From: Saccoglossus kowalevskii
Lineage: Eukaryota; Hemichordata; Enteropneusta; Harrimaniidae
Reading direction: 5' to 3'
Assembly (NCBI RefSeq): GCF_000003605.2
Contig: NW_003112486.1
Span: forward strand, 30,354-69,570
Length of the DNA: 39,217 bases
The notes beneath the pieces are model-generated. The model saw nothing but the letters and a program-made list of their open reading frames with translations. It made no database searches and was not told where the DNA came from. The stretch's first letter is position 1. Each line of letters opens with the position of its first letter. Positions 10,691 to 21,200 of this stretch are shown piece by piece. Position numbers and translations under genes: made by a program.

Positions 10691-11660
10691 GATTAGTCGA
10701 CCGAATACGATCCAGTTGATTCGTGTTCATCACAGCTAGTAATCGGTCAATACGTTTCTGTTTCTGTCAATCTGGATTACATTGTCGTACTGAGCATGAA
10801 TCAAAATTTGCTCCATGTATCGCACTGAGGTTATAATCGCTGGCTGGTTGGGAGTGAGGTCAAATGCGAAGTTGGTGTCTCTTCAGGATATTCGTCTCAT
10901 GTGGTGCCATTTGTACTAGTATCTTTGTACTACGCAATGGAAACCAAACACATAATCTTTTTGTGCAACTTACCGAGGAATATCAAATCTTTCTCTAATG
11001 ACAACGTACCAGCTGGGATGGATGCGATTTTCTTAATGCATCAGTCGACAGGGTATTTTGCAGTACTCTGATTCAATGTTTTGATCTGAGCCAGTTGAAC
11101 TTGACTTTTATCACTAGGAGAGTAGCGTCGGTGATGACCACTTTGAATGCAGGATTTGCGGTTGAACTAATCAAGCAGAATTTTCAGTCTGATTTTAACA
11201 TTATTGAGTAAATACTTCCAGTGAAAGAATATGTTTCTGTGTTTTGTGTATTTACTGAATGACGCATACATGTATTGACGTTTGAGTCTCATATTAGCTT
11301 CAGCATCATCAGCGTTCGAGTTTGCGACATTCATTTTTCCAGCGAAGTCCTTCTCAAATATCAACGCACTGATCTGCATTTGGCGTCCTCTAAATAATTC
11401 ATTGGCGTTTCGATCATATTTTTGTAGCAATAGGTAGAAGATGCATCCGACATCTGCTTTCCATTCAGGTACACGTCGATTTGATCGAAGAGCGAATACA
11501 ACCACAAGTTTACGAGCCCTACAGTGGCGCCCTTAGCCGAATTCCCCATTGGCAACGCTTTCTGTTCATTGTAGTGTGGCTAATGTGTGTCGGCGCACCA
11601 TCCGTATATCCATTCATCCATCATAGCATTTAAGGTCAAAATCACGGCGAATCATCCTGA
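10690..11660 (-). pseudogene. Polinton/Maverick-type major capsid protein relic
   Basis: Minus-strand pieces of a double-jelly-roll major capsid protein of the Polinton/Maverick (adintovirus-like) group, a family also annotated as F54H12.2-like proteins. The segment VNLWLYSLFDQIDVYLNG (about 11460-11520) is the clearest block. After a frameshift come FEKDFAGKMN (about 11330-11360) and FFHWKYLLNNVKIRLK (about 11180-11230). After another shift comes KVVITDATLLVIKVK (about 11100-11145), with weaker pieces further down. At least three frame changes plus stops make it non-functional. No terminal repeats, polymerase B, integrase, packaging ATPase or protease is recognisable nearby, so this is an isolated fragment of an old integrated element. 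It adjoins the minus-strand LINE. Confidence 0.7.
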
Positions 11661-11967
11661 GATTTCGGACGCTTGTTCGAATTAAACTGTCAATGTATAC
11701 CACATTTTGACAAATTTAGTAACGAAAATAAATTCATATCATTACTAAGTGAGGATAAAATGTCAATTCCTTTAGCGCAATATTTAAAAAAATGTTTTAA
11801 TACAAGACAGCAGCACCTACATAAACTAACCCAGTAACACATTCCTTGTATACAAATTTTTATCTTTTTTTATGCTTGTTTGTTCCTTTACTTTTTATGT
11901 AGTTATTTTTCTTTTACCAATATCTGATTTATAACCCTTTTCATCCACTCCGGGGGATGTTGTGTGT

Positions 11968-11999
11968 TAATAAATAAATAAATATATAAATAAATAAAT
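11968..11999. repeat. (AAAT)n microsatellite
   Basis: Consecutive AAAT/AATA units with one TATA interruption. Confidence 0.8.
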
Positions 12000-12311
12000 G
12001 CTACATAAACAGTTTACATTGCGGTCAACGAAAAACAATGCTGTTTTTCTTCGCTGTAGAAAATTTTGCTAACTTTCTCGCGACAGTTACTTTACTTTTC
12101 ATGGTTGTTCAAATAGTTGTTCAGGTATTATAACAGAATACATTACTTTCTCCCATCGTTCAATACATATACATAGTACAAAGCATAGCGCATGCCCTTG
12201 GCTCGTGCAGTTGACATTGCAGTTGTTTATACGACCTTGTGAGGATATTAAAATAACAATATGTAACCACAAGGAGCCCAGGAACTATGATCAACTGTAC
12301 GCACTCCCTAT

Positions 12312-12325
12312 GGGGGGGGGGGGGG
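12312..12325. repeat. G14 homopolymer
   Basis: Fourteen consecutive G in an otherwise AT-rich region. Length is likely variable or mis-sequenced. Confidence 0.85.
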
Positions 12326-12569
12326 TTATCGGCTGGTATCTAGTGTAAGAAATAGACAAGGGATGAAGGCTCCAGCCAGCTCATATTTTTTAAACTGAAA
12401 AAGACAGACGAATAGAATGAAAAATAAAATCTATGAAAAATACCAGGATGAAGATTATTAGTTGCTCTTTCAAATTTCGCCAAATCCTTACCTATATTCT
12501 ACCTATATCTGCAGAATAAATCAAGAAAACTACACAAATTGACTTCATTTACGAATACTTAACGGTTTG

Positions 12570-12715
12570 CCCGAACGCACGGCACAATTGGAGGCGAAAC
12601 TAATCAGAAGACTGGTTACGAATCAGTTTAGCTCGTAACCAGTCTTATGATTGGTTGTTGACAAATGCTGAACAGGCCGCGCCTCCAAACTGCACACAAA
12701 AAGTGTTCGTTCGAA
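12570..12715. mobile_element. Foldback / MITE-like inverted repeat
   Basis: Nested inverted repeats. The inner arms AAGACTGGTTACGA (12608-12621) and TCGTAACCAGTCTT (12633-12646) are perfect over 14 bp with an 11-base loop. Imperfect pairing continues outward (CTAATCAG against ATGATTGG). Outer arms TTGGAGGCG (12588-12596) and CGCCTCCAA (12680-12688) pair perfectly. Asymmetric arms suggest a small non-autonomous element or foldback. No coding capacity and no clear target duplication. Confidence 0.6.
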
Positions 12716-14707
12716 CTGCAGATAATAGCTTCCACCCAAGTCATGTGACATAAATGCTGAAAAAACAATATCAAAAAATCGTGTGTTTTTTAAATATAAA
12801 ATGGCACTGCTTTCATCTTCAAATTAGAAAATATTCATACAATGCTGACGTTAATCAACAAATCGTTTTATCTAAAGCTTAAACTTGGGTTTATACCGGT
12901 AATATTGAATAACATCTTCAAATTTGTTTGTATATGTGGGCTGGTATTCAACAAATTCTATTGTAATACACACTCGAAGTAATCACAAATATACATTTAT
13001 TGCTAACCAGCTAAACAACAAAGTGCTGGTTCGAACTATAGTTAAAGTGTTTTACACATTTGTTGAATTACTAGCTATAAGTTATGTGTTATATGTTATC
13101 CAATCATATTTGCAAGTTATTGCGTTTATTGGTCTTGACGTATTGGGTAAATATCCAATGATCACTACCATATATTTATAAACATAATATGTGTTCACCT
13201 AATGTAGGATATACGCGCATGCGTTGTTGTTCACGGTGGTTAAACATCGCTGAAAGGCAACTTTAAGTGCTCTCTAACAATATGGAGAAAATATGTAAAT
13301 AAATCATCAAAAGTTGATAATGTTTAACATCATCTAATAAGGCGATTACGTTAGTGTTAAACGTTCACAAATAGTCGTTTTTTACAATTTGCAATAAATA
13401 CTCATAACGTAGTCGAATTTAAGTAACACGTTAAATTCGATATATTATAAGAAAGGTACAGGATTTATGTACGATGATGAACATGATAAATGGAGATTTA
13501 GTAAACAGAAGATTGAAAGCTAAACATTTCAAGCAACTGCTTATTTCCATAATAATTTTCATTTGAATAAGTCTGACCATTAAAACGGAATTATTATTGG
13601 TGACCCAATTTGTTTGTAAAATATATAGTTTGTGACAACTGAACTATTTAATAATTTCCAACAACTGTAAAAAAAAAGCTGACCAGGAAAATTTAAATCT
13701 GGACTCTATGGTGCTGGACAAATATCACATATTCATTTACTACTAGTTAAATTTAATAGTTGTACTGTGTTTCAAACCGAAAGGGTTGTACTATATAATT
13801 CTATATTTTATATCAGTAGCATACTTATAATTAGTTTTGTATGATATTTTATTATCTTATATTTTATGAATATATAATAATGTATTGAGAATAAGATAAT
13901 GTAAACTTTATTCGTAAGTGAAGACTTTGCAACAAAAAAGCACCAAAAGTGAAAATAGTTTGATGGTGATGATTAATAACAACAATAATAAATCCCCTAC
14001 AGCGTCAAAATGAATTTGCAGACCCATTTCCCTATTGAATGTGGATTATTAAATTACATCCAAAACAATTTTCAGCAGAATTTCAACATTATTACCGCAC
14101 TGATAGTGGTATGAGTAGTTGCATTATTAATAATCGCGTACATCTGGTTATTTTTAGGTGGGATGGGGTACTAACACTAGCCTAATCTGTGCGCAAATTT
14201 GTGGTAGAGCTCCGAAATGTAATGAGTGTAAAACCAAACCTGTCTACATATCAACAAGGCAAAGAAACCCACGAGCCAGCATAAACACAGTAATGTTAAA
14301 AGCCAGCGTGGACTGCACATCTGTTTGTACTCGTCATGTATATCGTGCTTGACTTGAAAAAAATATCAACCTTGATTATAAATATCATCACTCACATCAG
14401 GCAAATATGTTGCCTATGAATAATAGTTACAATAGTTGAATGGAAAGCTTGGCATAGTTCAAATTACAAGGTATCTAAACTCAAAATAATTCAAATAAAC
14501 AAATTTAAGTATATATTTCTGAATCGAACATCAACACAATGTACAGCGTGGTTGATACATTATTTATGAAATTATTGCAGCTTATTCTACGTATAGTATA
14601 GTATAGTGCTGATTCATCCAGTATGACTAAGAAGTTGTGGAATATCAACCAGTTTAAGCAGTCAGTGGTGTCCTAGATATATGACACGGTATTAATGACT
14701 ACTCGTC
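12716..14707. other. Intergenic DNA, nothing recognised
   Basis: AT-rich. Short open frames (for example 12924-13181 and 14158-14352 on +) have no motif, no splice context and compositions expected of chance. There is a short TATAG repeat near 14595-14608. Confidence 0.4.
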
Positions 14708-14935
14708 TCATGTAACGATCAACAAACAATAAATGTGTCCCTTTAGTGACCTGGGTGGTGGTACAATAGGTCTATCTGGTGCATTGGGTTTATGTATTTT
14801 CGGAGAATGTAAAAAAAGATAGAACAATGGTGTTCTGGGATTGACAAGTTTCAGAAATAAGGTAGTGTTCGCACCAATAGAGTCGTTTCCACACATAAAC
14901 ATAATGTTGATATGACTCATTTATTATATTTCGTG
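14708..14935 (-). pseudogene. Penelope-like element reverse transcriptase fragment
   Basis: The minus-strand frame contains LVNPRTPLFYLF, then SPKIHKPNAPDRPIV, matching the LPKIHKP...RPIVS block that is highly characteristic of Penelope-like reverse transcriptases. A small insertion separates FYLF from SPKIHK, and the frame ends soon after. An overlapping second frame (14972-14790) suggests a frameshift. Only this block is recognisable, so it is a short relic. Confidence 0.65.
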
Positions 14936-15640
14936 GTAGGGTTGGAGGACAATATTTTGTTAGGGGCTTCATTGATTAAAAGACCTTAGCTGTCTTTGCA
15001 TATTCAGTAGTTTTGATATTCACCGCACCAAATCGTGTCAGCTCTTTTCTGCATTTTTTTGGCAAGGCAATGTCTTGGGTGCTGTTGATTTCATAATCTA
15101 CTGCCGTGACATCTAGGGCGGGACACTGTATATGCGTCATGGCTACCAATTTTAGGTTTAGAAAAAAAGGGCCTAGTTATTTTCATTGCTCAACTAAAGT
15201 ATAACTTCCACTGATGCAAGCTTCTAGCAGACGAAAAACCGTCTGTTATGCACACTTTGAGAAATAGAAGGTGTGCATAAAAATGACATCTACAATGTCA
15301 TTTAAATTAATTAATACCGTTTTGCGATAGTATTTTCTAGATTGAAGGCAGCATTTATAGGTCATTCAAAGTTGTGTTGGGATTACTTTGATACAGTGTT
15401 ACAGTGTCAGCACCAGTGATCTCTTACCAGTATGCAACGTAGCCAAAATAAAAGCATGCTCATTTTGAACACTGCGATTACAAAACTGGTAGGAGGTAAT
15501 TAGTGACGGTACGACCTGCCTGTCAAGTATAACAACAATTCTTGGTATGAAAAAAGATATCAAAAATTCACATAAATAGTAGAATGACCTATTTCTGAGG
15601 TGTTTTATCCTAAATTTGTAGGGAGAAACATTCGGTGCGA
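14936..15640. other. Intergenic DNA, nothing recognised
   Basis: No conserved frame. A short inverted pair around 15238-15275 (GTCTGTTATGCACAC and GTGTGCATAA) could fold but has no other support. Confidence 0.35.
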
Positions 15641-15649
15641 AGCTATCCA

Positions 15650-15880
15650 AGGAAAAACATTTTTTTGGATGTTGCTATGGCAACGGTGGGCCCAAATTTG
15701 TTTTCAGATTTTATATAATAACTAGGGCGATATTGTGACTTGCCTGCCAAGTTTGAGCGAAATCGGCCAAGCCAAAAAATTACAGAAGAATTAATCATTG
15801 AAAACACACAGACAGACCCCCCCCCCCTCCCACATACACACAAGCGATTTTAAGGGCAATCCTAGCGGAGCGGATCGCCA
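15650..15880. repeat. Dispersed non-coding repeat with C-rich tract
   Basis: Contains TGCCAAGTTTGAGCGAAATC, then a GACAGACAGA-like and C11 tract (15817-15827) and an ACACACA run. This arrangement (a conserved GCCAAGTTT...GAAATC phrase followed by ACAGACAGAC and a C run) is, from memory, typical of interspersed non-autonomous repeats in invertebrate genomes. No coding potential. The assignment is recognition of style, not a database match. Confidence 0.4.
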
Positions 15881-15997
15881 ATACTACGCCCGTGTTTATG
15901 AGTCGTCAGAATATAACTTCCATGTAAACGCAATACTATTATTACTAGGTTACACTGACAGCATGCAAATCAATATATTTGTCCATTGAACATTTTA

Positions 15998-16124
15998 AAG
16001 CGCGGTAGTCGTCGCGCAGCGCGTGCTCGAAATTCGTGTAAATAAACAATGTATTTTACACGCGTTGTATACGTCGCTAAGAGTCCAATATCGAACGGGA
16101 CGCGGCACGACGACTGCCGCCCTT
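15998..16124. repeat. GC-rich imperfect foldback downstream of exon 5b
   Basis: Left arm GCGCGGTAGTCGTCGCGC (about 16000-16016) pairs imperfectly with the right arm containing GCACGACGACTGCCGC (16105-16120). A second inner pair, CGTGTAAAT and ATTTTACACG (about 16035-16062), extends the stem. It is GC- and CpG-rich in an AT-rich context. It lies about 75 bases beyond the stop codon of alternative exon 5b, so it would be in that isoform's 3' UTR or just past its end. Probably a small foldback element. Confidence 0.5.
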
Positions 16125-16198
16125 TATGACATTTTACAACTCGTTGCACACCATAATTCAGTACCATTATCTTCAGTCCATTTTATCATTCCACCATG

Positions 16199-16344
16199 CT
16201 ATTTCATCCAAACACCAAGTTTTTTAACAGACTCAGGATACCCACGTAATTGTGATAGGGTGATTGTTGAATTATTTGCTACGCGAAAGAAATCCACAAA
16301 AGAGGACCACGCCGAAGAACTGCTTTTAATGAAGTACGCTGATC
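16199..16344 (-). CDS. O-FucT alternative terminal exon 5b
   Basis: The exon starts after acceptor TTGTTTCCAG (AG at 16346-16345) and ends with TAG at 16201-16199. It is 146 nt, exactly the length of exon 5a (18136-18281). It enters in phase 1 (two bases complete the split Arg codon) and encodes 47 residues starting SAYFIKSSSSAWSSFVDFFR and containing RGYPESVKKLGVWMK. By eye it shares about 27 of 47 residues with exon 5a, including W-S-x-F-V-x-FFRV and GYPE. This corresponds to the C-terminal end of the O-FucT fold (the S-x-WS segment that follows the conserved E-IC motif). The frame is intact. It is the last exon of a second 3' cassette with 4b. Confidence 0.8.
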
Positions 16345-17173
16345 CTGGAAACAATTAAATAAAAAAATACAGCGATAAATTTATATTCATGTTCTTACGA
16401 ACATACAACACAATGTAACGGGGCTTAGAAGGATACATCAATGTTATTATTTTTTGATTGCCATAAGTATGCACATTTAACGTTAACGTTAACAGCAATA
16501 TATGCCATATTGAACTGAAACTATTATTTGTATCCCCAACGTACGAGGAGGTCAAGGTTATTAATCAAAGCGGTCACACGAACTTTTAATAAATATTAGT
16601 TTTCGTTTCTCTTAGAATAATTCTTGTCCTTGATGTAAATTTATGTGTTACTGGCCTCCAGCCTTAACATCCGGGATACTTTTATTGCTGCAGACGATAA
16701 AAGGGTGAATGACATACGTTTATTTCAGAATGGGAATAATTTAGTTAGGGCTCATTGTTTTACCTCGCTTACTGTTTCGTTGTTTTGTTTTGTTTCGAGA
16801 AAATAAATCAGTAATTGTCTTTGGCTACTGCCAGTATTAAGTCCCTTGGAAACAATTTTTGATAACGCCCTCGAATAAGTCCAATAACTGTCTAATATTT
16901 ATTTGTTAATAGTTGTTTCTTTTTTACATGTTCGAATGAGTTAGTAACATAACAAAATACTTTTAAAATTGAATCATTCCTCACGACTAGAATTCCCTTA
17001 CATGTCAATAAAGACATAAACGCTGTTATGCCGTATTAAAAATAATGCTGTCAGCAAGTGTTTAATCATTATCAACACTTTACCATATATTCTATTATTC
17101 ACTGCAGTAATTTCCAAGAAGTTAGGTGTCATTAAACAATCCAACCAAATATTACATCTGATGTTTCACTTAC
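16345..17173 (-). other. Intron 4b
   Basis: Bounded by donor GTAAGT (17173-17168 on -) and acceptor TTTCCAG (16345). AT-rich, 829 bases. No exon or element recognised inside. The sequence shows no similarity by eye to the shorter intron 4a. Confidence 0.7.
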
Positions 17174-17297
17174 TTTGAGCAAATTCCAGGTTCACCAAGG
17201 AATATACATAATTATCGCTCTTGTATTTCTCCGGTAATGTGATATCGATTGCCTCTTTGGTGCCAGGCAATGATTTCTTCATAACATTGACGAATGC
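17174..17297 (-). CDS. O-FucT alternative penultimate exon 4b
   Basis: A 124-nt exon, the same length as 4a. The acceptor is AACTGCAG (AG at 17299-17298) and the donor GTAAGT follows CAAA. It enters in phase 0 and leaves in phase 1, like 4a. It encodes 41 residues beginning AFVNVMKKSLPGTKEAIDIT, with LPEKYKSDNYVYSLVNLEFA at the end. 25 of 41 residues are identical to 4a; the block YKSDNYVYSLV is fully conserved, while the DQEIC motif of 4a is NLEFA here (the glutamate is kept, the cysteine lost). Intact frame and splice sites after about 40% amino-acid divergence suggest it is expressed. Confidence 0.8.
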
Positions 17298-18135
17298 CTG
17301 CAGTTATTTAACCATAATATTAACCTCACATTCTTAATAATATTATCCGGCCCAGAACATTGCATTGGCAGTTATCAATGGTCATCAGCGGACTGTACAC
17401 ATGTTTACTTTCTTTTGTTCAATTACATTTACCTAATCGTAAATCGATTCTTTGTCTGCTGGGACACATCTATTTTGTTTTACTATTTTAAAAGTAAACT
17501 ATGATCTAGTTTGGTGGCTTAGTAAGAAAGACCAGTGTAGTTTGCTGTGCCGAAGTGCCTGAAGAATACGTATCAATGCATAAAAACTTGTCTGTGTACG
17601 TTTGATTATCACTGTATGAAGATTTTGGCGTAATCTACATCTGCCACCTTACGGTAAATGACTCAAGAAAGTTAGAGTACAGCAATCAGCGCTACTCCCC
17701 TCCAAGAAATTAGTTAACTGGTGAGATTCGGCTTCAGTGCAATTATCCTCGTTGACAACATCAAGTATAATTTAACAGATACAATTTAAAATAGCATATA
17801 TGTATTTTCAGGTGAATCAATCGAAAATAACTTTACGTTAGATAATTGGTAGTTGGATGATTGGTAGTTGTCATCTCCTGGTTAGTGAAATAAGTTAAGA
17901 AAAGTTAAGTTGTTTGTACGTTTATGCGTAATTTATTGCGGAAGGAATACATGAGAATAATGAGTTGATCACACAAAGAAAATATGTGTGTATTGCAAGA
18001 TACACATCAATTAACATCATTATTGAGAACAAAAAAGGAAATTAAAGATTTCATTGTTTTGTGTCATAGTGGATTTAAATAATCACCATCGCCTAAGCAA
18101 AAAAGAAACTATACTACTTTATCTTCACTATGTTA
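17298..18135 (-). other. Spacer between cassettes A and B (3' UTR of A plus intron)
   Basis: No copy of exon 3 is present here, so exons 4b-5b have no private upstream coding exons. On the - strand an AATAAA lies at 17937-17932, about 200 bases past the stop of exon 5a, and could be the poly(A) signal of isoform A. Confidence 0.55.
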
Positions 18136-18281
18136 TTACATCCAGATGTGAAGCTTTCTCACAGCTTCCGGGTAACCCGACAGATCTCGTAGCACTATCG
18201 TTGTTTTATTTGAGGACACTCGAAAAAAAGCTACGAATGCGGACCACATGGACCACCCGCTTTGGATGAAGAAGTCTGATC
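18136..18281 (-). CDS. O-FucT terminal exon 5a
   Basis: Acceptor TTTTTTTCCTAG precedes 18281; the stop TAA is at 18138-18136. It is 146 nt and encodes 47 residues after the split Arg codon, starting SDFFIQSGWSMWSAFVAFFR and ending GYPEAVRKLHIWM. Spliced to 4a it completes the motif DQEICQRSDFFI...S-WS, the conserved C-terminal O-FucT segment involved in nucleotide-sugar binding in characterised relatives. Same length and phase as 5b. Confidence 0.82.
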
Positions 18282-21200
18282 CTAGGAAAAAAAGACGCGA
18301 TATATTTATCAGATATTACATTACTTAATTACATGTTACTACAGGTGAAATATATACTAGTTGTAAACCACTAACTGCTTAAATAGCAACGATACCGACT
18401 TCATAATACGACATCTAAAACTGTTTTAATTTTAACTTTACACTCCGATGCTGCTCAGATAGGCTTGGTACATTTGGCAGATAATCAAATATTAAAAAAA
18501 AAGTATTTAGGAAGGCAGAACAGTTGCGGACTGATCTTACACACACCGATGCTCTCGTGTGATTTAGATCATTTTCAGTTTTCAAAATAATATTATCTGA
18601 CGAACAAATAATTCAAAACTTACTTTGACATATTTCCTGGTCGACCAATGAATATACGTAATTGTCGCTCTTGTATCTTTCTGGCAATATGACATCACTT
18701 GCATCTTTCGTAGAACGAAATCTTTTTTTCATGACACTGATGATTGCCTGCAATTGTATGCAGATAATAGTCTCCTTACGTTCTAAACAAGTTACAGGGA
18801 ACTCAAACAAATCATACCTATTCTATTTGATAAAACTGATTTAAAACCTCTTAGTTGAGCACTGCCTCATTGTTAACTTCGTCACACCCGTGCTGAACCT
18901 GTCCCACACTATTACACTATTTTCTTCATGTTGCTGTTAACGGCGATATTATTTAAACTCTACCTCCACATCACGCTTAATCAGAACAACTGAACGGAGT
19001 TAGAAAAGAAGGTGACATTTCTCCATGCAATGTGGTGCACTTTGTTTGTACATTGCACATTGCAATTTTAGTCAGGGAATAATGAGTTGTCTATGGAATT
19101 ATTGAAATTATCTTATCTTATAGTAGCTGCAGCCACGCAATGAATTAGGCAATTTGGCATTAATTGTGACAATCTTTTCACAGCGCACATCAACACAAGG
19201 GCCGTAGTTGGAGACACTTAAGACTCATTAATAACTTGATGTGGCGTCTGACATTTGATTTGTTCGTTGTTACACAACATGTATATTGCATATCTAACGA
19301 CATTCAATTCTCTATCAATTCCAGAATTTCGCTTACTTGTACTAGAGCCACAGCTGCACAGAACTTAGCTGGCCTCCTACCGCTAATCATTCGCCCCACA
19401 GTCATGAGAAGTCGTATAGACCAGGTATTCGACACTATATCGGGCGATCGGGCGATTCAAGAGGCATTCAGTTTTGCAGCTAAAAAATAAGCAGGCTGAT
19501 ACATCTGACTATCCTAAATACCTTAACTGGAAGCGAAATTACAGAAATTCCCACTAGAGTCGATCAAATCAACATTTTCCAAGGTCAACAGAAAATATAT
19601 GCCGCCATCTTGTTCTTGACGTATTTATAAACAAAACGTTGGTATCGTTGCACAGCTTTCGCCAACGTTCCAGTGCTGTAAATTCAGTTTTCGGCCACAA
19701 GAAAGGTATTTATGGTCGCTAGATTGGTCAATTGACCAATGGCTGATTACATTCATGAAAATTGCAGAAAGGCTCTCCACTATAAATTTGTAGCCGGGTG
19801 TCGAATCCCTGGTCTATACACTTTTAAGGACTGTGAGGGTCGAATGACATCGGAAGGAGGCCAACCTACAGGACTATTCAGGACTTTTACCTTTTTTAAG
19901 TTTGTTTTTCATACTGGTCCACCCGTAACATATTCACCCATATCTTTCGTAGCATGGGATGTGTTTCTTTTCATTTATATTTCTTTATTGTATTTATTAC
20001 AATAAGTAATTATGTTTGTTGAATTTTTTGACCATTCTTATAACAATTTAAAGTGTAGTAATTTGGAATGACTGTGACACGTTTTTGTCAAATCCATTGA
20101 TCATATCCCAAAGTAAATCTGTGGATGAGATGTTCGAAAAAGCCTCAACCCATGATAGCAGAGGCAATTCACACAACCACTAACCTTCTTCGAAAACACC
20201 ATAAGTGAAAAACAAATGTTAGAACAGAGTTAGAACACTATTGTGAAACAGAGAGAAAGAGTAACTCAGTAATCATCATGAGGATGCTGTGGTTGTTTTG
20301 GTGATTTTGAGAACTGGCCTCAAGCAAGAGTTGTTGATTATAAAAGATTATTCACAGATAATGGTTTGGCATGTAATGTTAAACACAGTGTTTTCTACAC
20401 CTGGAGTGTAGCAATGTCCCCAAACTGCTCTAATAGCTATCAGTTGTTTTATTAGGCAGGGAGGGGGTAGTCATTTATTTACTCTCAAATTATCATTAAT
20501 GCCTTTAGAAGTTATGAAAAGAGGCAGGTGGGTTCCAAATAGTAATACTGAACTGCTACCACCTCAGTTACCGACCAATAATAACTGATGATCAGCATGA
20601 CAAGTTCCAGAAATACCTAGCACCAGAAGCAGAAATGTGTTACATATATATTAAGCTTTTCCAATCCTGGTAAAATGATCAAGATAAAAGTACCACATCT
20701 GAAGGCGCTGTACATGTTATGGTTGACTGAGCATTCATTGAACATAGTGCCGAACTTGCATGGCCTTCATGTCTCAACATCAACATCAACATCTGATACA
20801 GAACATTGTAGCCCAGTGTTCCTTGTCATGATGCACTTATCAGAAGCTGATTTATAATAACATCCACAGAACAGAAGCATGCTAAACTTAGAACTTGAAT
20901 TATATGGGACTATTTTTTTGTTGTCCCGCCAATGGTTAAGCAACTGCTCATGGACTGCACTTGGTGGATGATATCACACCTTCTCTTCACTTTTGAAGTG
21001 TGTGTAAATGGGTCTTATAGTGTATATGGGTCGTACTGCTTTCCTCACTACTTTCTATTGGTATTCTCCTTAGTCAACATGGCTACAAGATCTAGTCAGG
21101 CTGAACATAGCACAATGTGTTTTCATGAAGCCATTGGGTGTACAATAAACCATATTACAATGACTGGCTAATAAAAGAATAGTAGAAAAATGTGCTACTA

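Larger units (their letters stand above)
11661..12570. other. Intergenic DNA with simple repeats
   Basis: AT-rich sequence with no gene seen. It contains an (AAAT)n stretch at about 11968-11999 and a G homopolymer of 14 bases at 12312-12325. Confidence 0.45.

Noticed and set aside
12924-13181. 85-codon hydrophobic + strand frame
   Set aside because: Chance-length frame in AT-rich DNA; hydrophobicity follows from T-rich codons, and there is no family motif or splice context.
16023-16358. Plus-strand frame with an apparent HAE...deaminase-like motif (TRKKSTKEDHAEELLL), echoed by a similar frame at 18200-18290
   Set aside because: The similarity between the two copies is better explained on the opposite strand: they are antisense of O-FucT exons 5b and 5a, which have splice sites, stops and family motifs. 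The + strand copy at 18200 is broken by stops.
18054-18269. 71-codon + strand frame
   Set aside because: Antisense shadow of exon 5a and its 3' flank.
18613-18810. 65-codon minus-strand frame read from an ATG at 18810
   Set aside because: Only 18624-18747 is exon (4a); the sequence upstream of the AG at 18748 is intron and the last residues are past the donor.
19739-19860. Possible tRNA-type B box (GGTGTCGAATCCC) near 19797-19816
   Set aside because: No acceptable A box, acceptor stem or anticodon arm at the right spacing; a short chance match.
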